From: Brasenia schreberi
Taxonomy: Eukaryota > Streptophyta > Magnoliopsida > Nymphaeales > Cabombaceae
Length of the DNA: 64,000 nucleotides
Reading direction: 5' to 3'
Assembly: GCA_036023115.1 (NCBI GenBank)
Contig: JAYKKT010000079.1
Location: forward strand, 15,305,501-15,369,500
Part shown: positions 61,641-64,000 of the stretch, one piece after another
Layout: every line of letters begins with the position of its first letter
How positions within the stretch are numbered: the first letter of the stretch is position 1
The notes under the pieces: generated by a model
What the model saw: the letters and a program-made list of their open reading frames with translations, nothing else
Told to the model about the DNA's origin: nothing
Database searches by the model: none
Made by a program: the position numbers and the translations under genes

Positions 61641-61959
61641 ATTGCATCATGTAGGAGATGTAATGCCATAGTATATAGAGGACAATCATTCAAACGACAA
61701 CAAGAAAAAACAAAGAGATGATGACCGATACACATGTTGATGAAGCCATGCCTTTAAGGTATGAGGATAAGATAGATACTTTAGAGACTAAGATGAAAAT
61801 ATAAATAGTCATAGTTACTCACTAGTTTTGAAGGTCACATCACTTATAAAATTTAGTAGGATTAGGTCATTTTGAACTTTAGTGAAATTCTAAATGTGTA
61901 GTTAAATAGTGAGGATTCGAATTGACTATATAAATGTAGATACACAAACATTTCAAAAA

Positions 61960-63590
61960 GTAATAATAATCCACATGTGATACATTGTTGCCAAAGCATG
62001 GTTCGTAAAACAAACATATGTGAGACTCAGTAATTGGGTTGACATTACATATATGAATGGACTGATTAGGCATAGAGATTTATTATACAAAGTTATAAAT
62101 CATGTGATGCTGAGTACTTTTATAGATCGTTGGCAACGAGACACAAACAAATTACACATGCTATGGGGTGAGATGACAATCATCCTTCATGATGTCCACG
62201 AGATCCTTGATCCTCTAATGGACAACGAGCTTGTAGCTTTGATACTAGAGATGATTGCTAGAAGCAATGAAGATATTTTGAGTGATATATTGGATATGAA
62301 TATCAATGAATCAATTTTAAAGATTATGTCTAGAGCTATTAAGTTTGACGTGCTCTGAACCAATTTTAAGAGGACACTCACAAATGAGAAGAAAACTTTA
62401 ATTTATTTGTTATATCTATTTGGTTATATATTATATCAGGATAAGTCTAGAAACGGAGTACCAATAACGATTGTACAACTATTAGCTCATAATATTTGAA
62501 GGGTTAGTTGCCATGCTTGGGGTGTTGCAATATTAGCATGCTTATATAGACAATTATGAAAGGCATCTTCGATTGAGGCACAACTTAGTTGATATATTAC
62601 CCTATTCTAGGTAATAATTTGTACTCTTGTTATTTTATATAATACTTTCATATCGTTAGTTTTGATAATTCAACAACAAAGTTATATGATATAATCGTAG
62701 GCATTGATTTATGAATATTTCTTAGTCTTTAGAGTCAACATGCAACTAGAATGGGTTGATGGAGAACTAGAAGCAAGTCGGTGAATGGTGAATGTTTGTA
62801 ACATGTATTCTCCTATCGATTGGATTGTTATCTACCATAAGCAATTTGGATTTGATGACGGTAGAGCAAGTAAGTTATCATATTGTAACTATATTTTATT
62901 TTATATAAAAGTTGTGATGTTATATCTTTTTATCTTTGCTTTTATGTAATGCAGATTGACTAACAAGTATATGGTTGTGTGAAGTACTTGGGCAATAATG
63001 AGTATAAATTGTTGAGATACTATGATTACATTCATTGTTTTGATGTTATATAATTATACATGCCAAATTGGGTAGTTCGATAGTTTAGGCATTATTAAGG
63101 TATCTCAGTTATGCCAATAAGGTCATCTATTATAAAACCGATGTGTATAAGATAAAATACGACTCACATGACACCACTTTGGAGGTGCAATACGTACACT
63201 ATTTTGAGCTTCAATATTTTGGTATCCTAGCAACATATTCTCATGAGTGCGATGAGTTCTAAATGGAATATTATATAGCTTGGACGCATCGATTTATTTT
63301 AAGAGATTCTAACTACGCAACATGATACATTATTTTTTATACAAGTAAATTATCCTAGTGTTTAATTTTATCTTGGTTTAATGATAATACTAATATTACT
63401 CATAATTACTTTCTTTTACCAACGTCTTACTATTATACGTAATACACTAGCACCACTTTGCAACACTCGGAGTGTATACCATGGCCATTGTTGGGTGACC
63501 ATATATTATTGGAGTTGATAGATATATGTGAGAAATGCTATCAACAAGCATATTACTTGATGATATTTGATGAGACAACAATAGATAATG
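61960..63590 (+). pseudogene. plant mobile domain (MAIL/phosphatase-7-long-form-like) relic
   Basis: The plus strand shows, with breaks, RLSNWVDITYMNGL, FIDRWQRDTNKLHMLWGEMTIILHDVHEIL (open 62020-62358), VSCHAWGVAILACLYRQL near 62510, MYSPIDWIVIYHKQFG near 62800 and later fragments to about 63590. This is the order of the plant mobile domain (PF10536-like), found in MAIN/MAIL proteins and in Mutator- or gypsy-associated genes. Stops and frame changes show it is not a functional gene here. Whether it was carried by a transposon cannot be decided. Confidence 0.65.
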
Positions 63591-63675
63591 GTGAGAATAA
63601 ATGAGCTTGGGGATCCATGCATTGGATTTATGTATTGTATTTGAGGTTTTTTTAGATTTTTGTATTTTTCATTGC

Positions 63676-63676
<1 letters not shown>

Positions 63677-63718
<42 letters not shown>
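63677..63718. repeat. (TA)n microsatellite
   Basis: About 20 TA units. The sequence from here to the right edge is AT-rich with no recognised gene. Confidence 0.9.
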
Positions 63719-63719
<1 letters not shown>

Positions 63720-64000
63720 CATTTGTAATGAATGATATTTTGGTTTCTTATTCTTTACCTTGGATATAACTACTAACTAATACATAATTGGACATAATTG
63801 ATTTAAATAATGAGATCAAAATAAATATAATTGCAAAAATATAAATAACATCTAATCATTATCCTTAATGTCATGTGCAACATCGTCTCCTAATCCTCTT
63901 ATCTGTTTGTATATCTAATACATAGGTGGAATAGATAATCCAATTCTTGATGCTTTAATGTTAATATCCTTGATAAGATAGAAAGGCAGGAGGCAATAAA

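Overview
This is nuclear DNA of a flowering plant. The evidence is two intron-rich genes of plant families (a DEAH4-type RNA helicase and a vacuole/cell-wall type GH35 beta-galactosidase), plant-type Ty1-copia, RTE and L1 retrotransposons, BED/DUF659 and DUF4371 hAT transposases, and a plant-mobile-domain relic. Long introns filled with transposable elements and a high load of RTE-type LINEs fit an early-diverging eudicot or a magnoliid, but the species cannot be named from this sequence. No rRNA, tRNA or CRISPR array was seen.

Positions 1-22830 are a nested transposon pile. A Ty1-copia element on the minus strand (233-2599) is cut by a recent RTE-LINE copy (1-232) and lies next to a plus-strand RTE LINE. 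That LINE is split by a complete 5489-bp hAT transposon (2996-8484) with a perfect 8-bp target duplication, matching ends and an apparently intact spliced transposase. This hAT also carries what looks like the promoter/5' UTR and first coding exon of the Elongator gene ELP4. A second, decayed copia (about 11985-20640, plus strand) holds two separate RTE LINE insertions, each with an 18-bp target duplication. One of them (17269-20543) is full length and broken by one 2-bp deletion. A 1240-bp deletion-derivative hAT (21583-22822) ends the pile.

Positions 23041-37988 (minus strand) hold eleven exons of the DEAH4-type helicase. The reading frame joins across all introns but covers only the first ~464 residues. 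The C-terminal ~235 residues must lie to the left, beyond the pile or off the window, or be lost. Intron 7 contains a second hAT (27846-31619, perfect 8-bp target duplication, dead transposase). Intron 8 contains a LINE fragment.

Positions 38008-43600 are intergenic, with an Au-like SINE (38243-38391) and a decayed DUF4371 hAT transposase (40400-42680, minus strand).

Positions 43612-51191 (minus strand) are a complete 18-exon beta-galactosidase gene (750 codons to the last residue) with a TATA box at 51251. It has a signal peptide, both GH35 catalytic glutamates, and no C-terminal lectin domain.

Positions 51260-64000 carry no intact gene. They hold microsatellites, small MITE-like repeats, an L1 relic (about 55950-60250) interrupted by an LTR-like block, a tail of an RTE element, and a degenerate plant mobile domain sequence (61960-63590).
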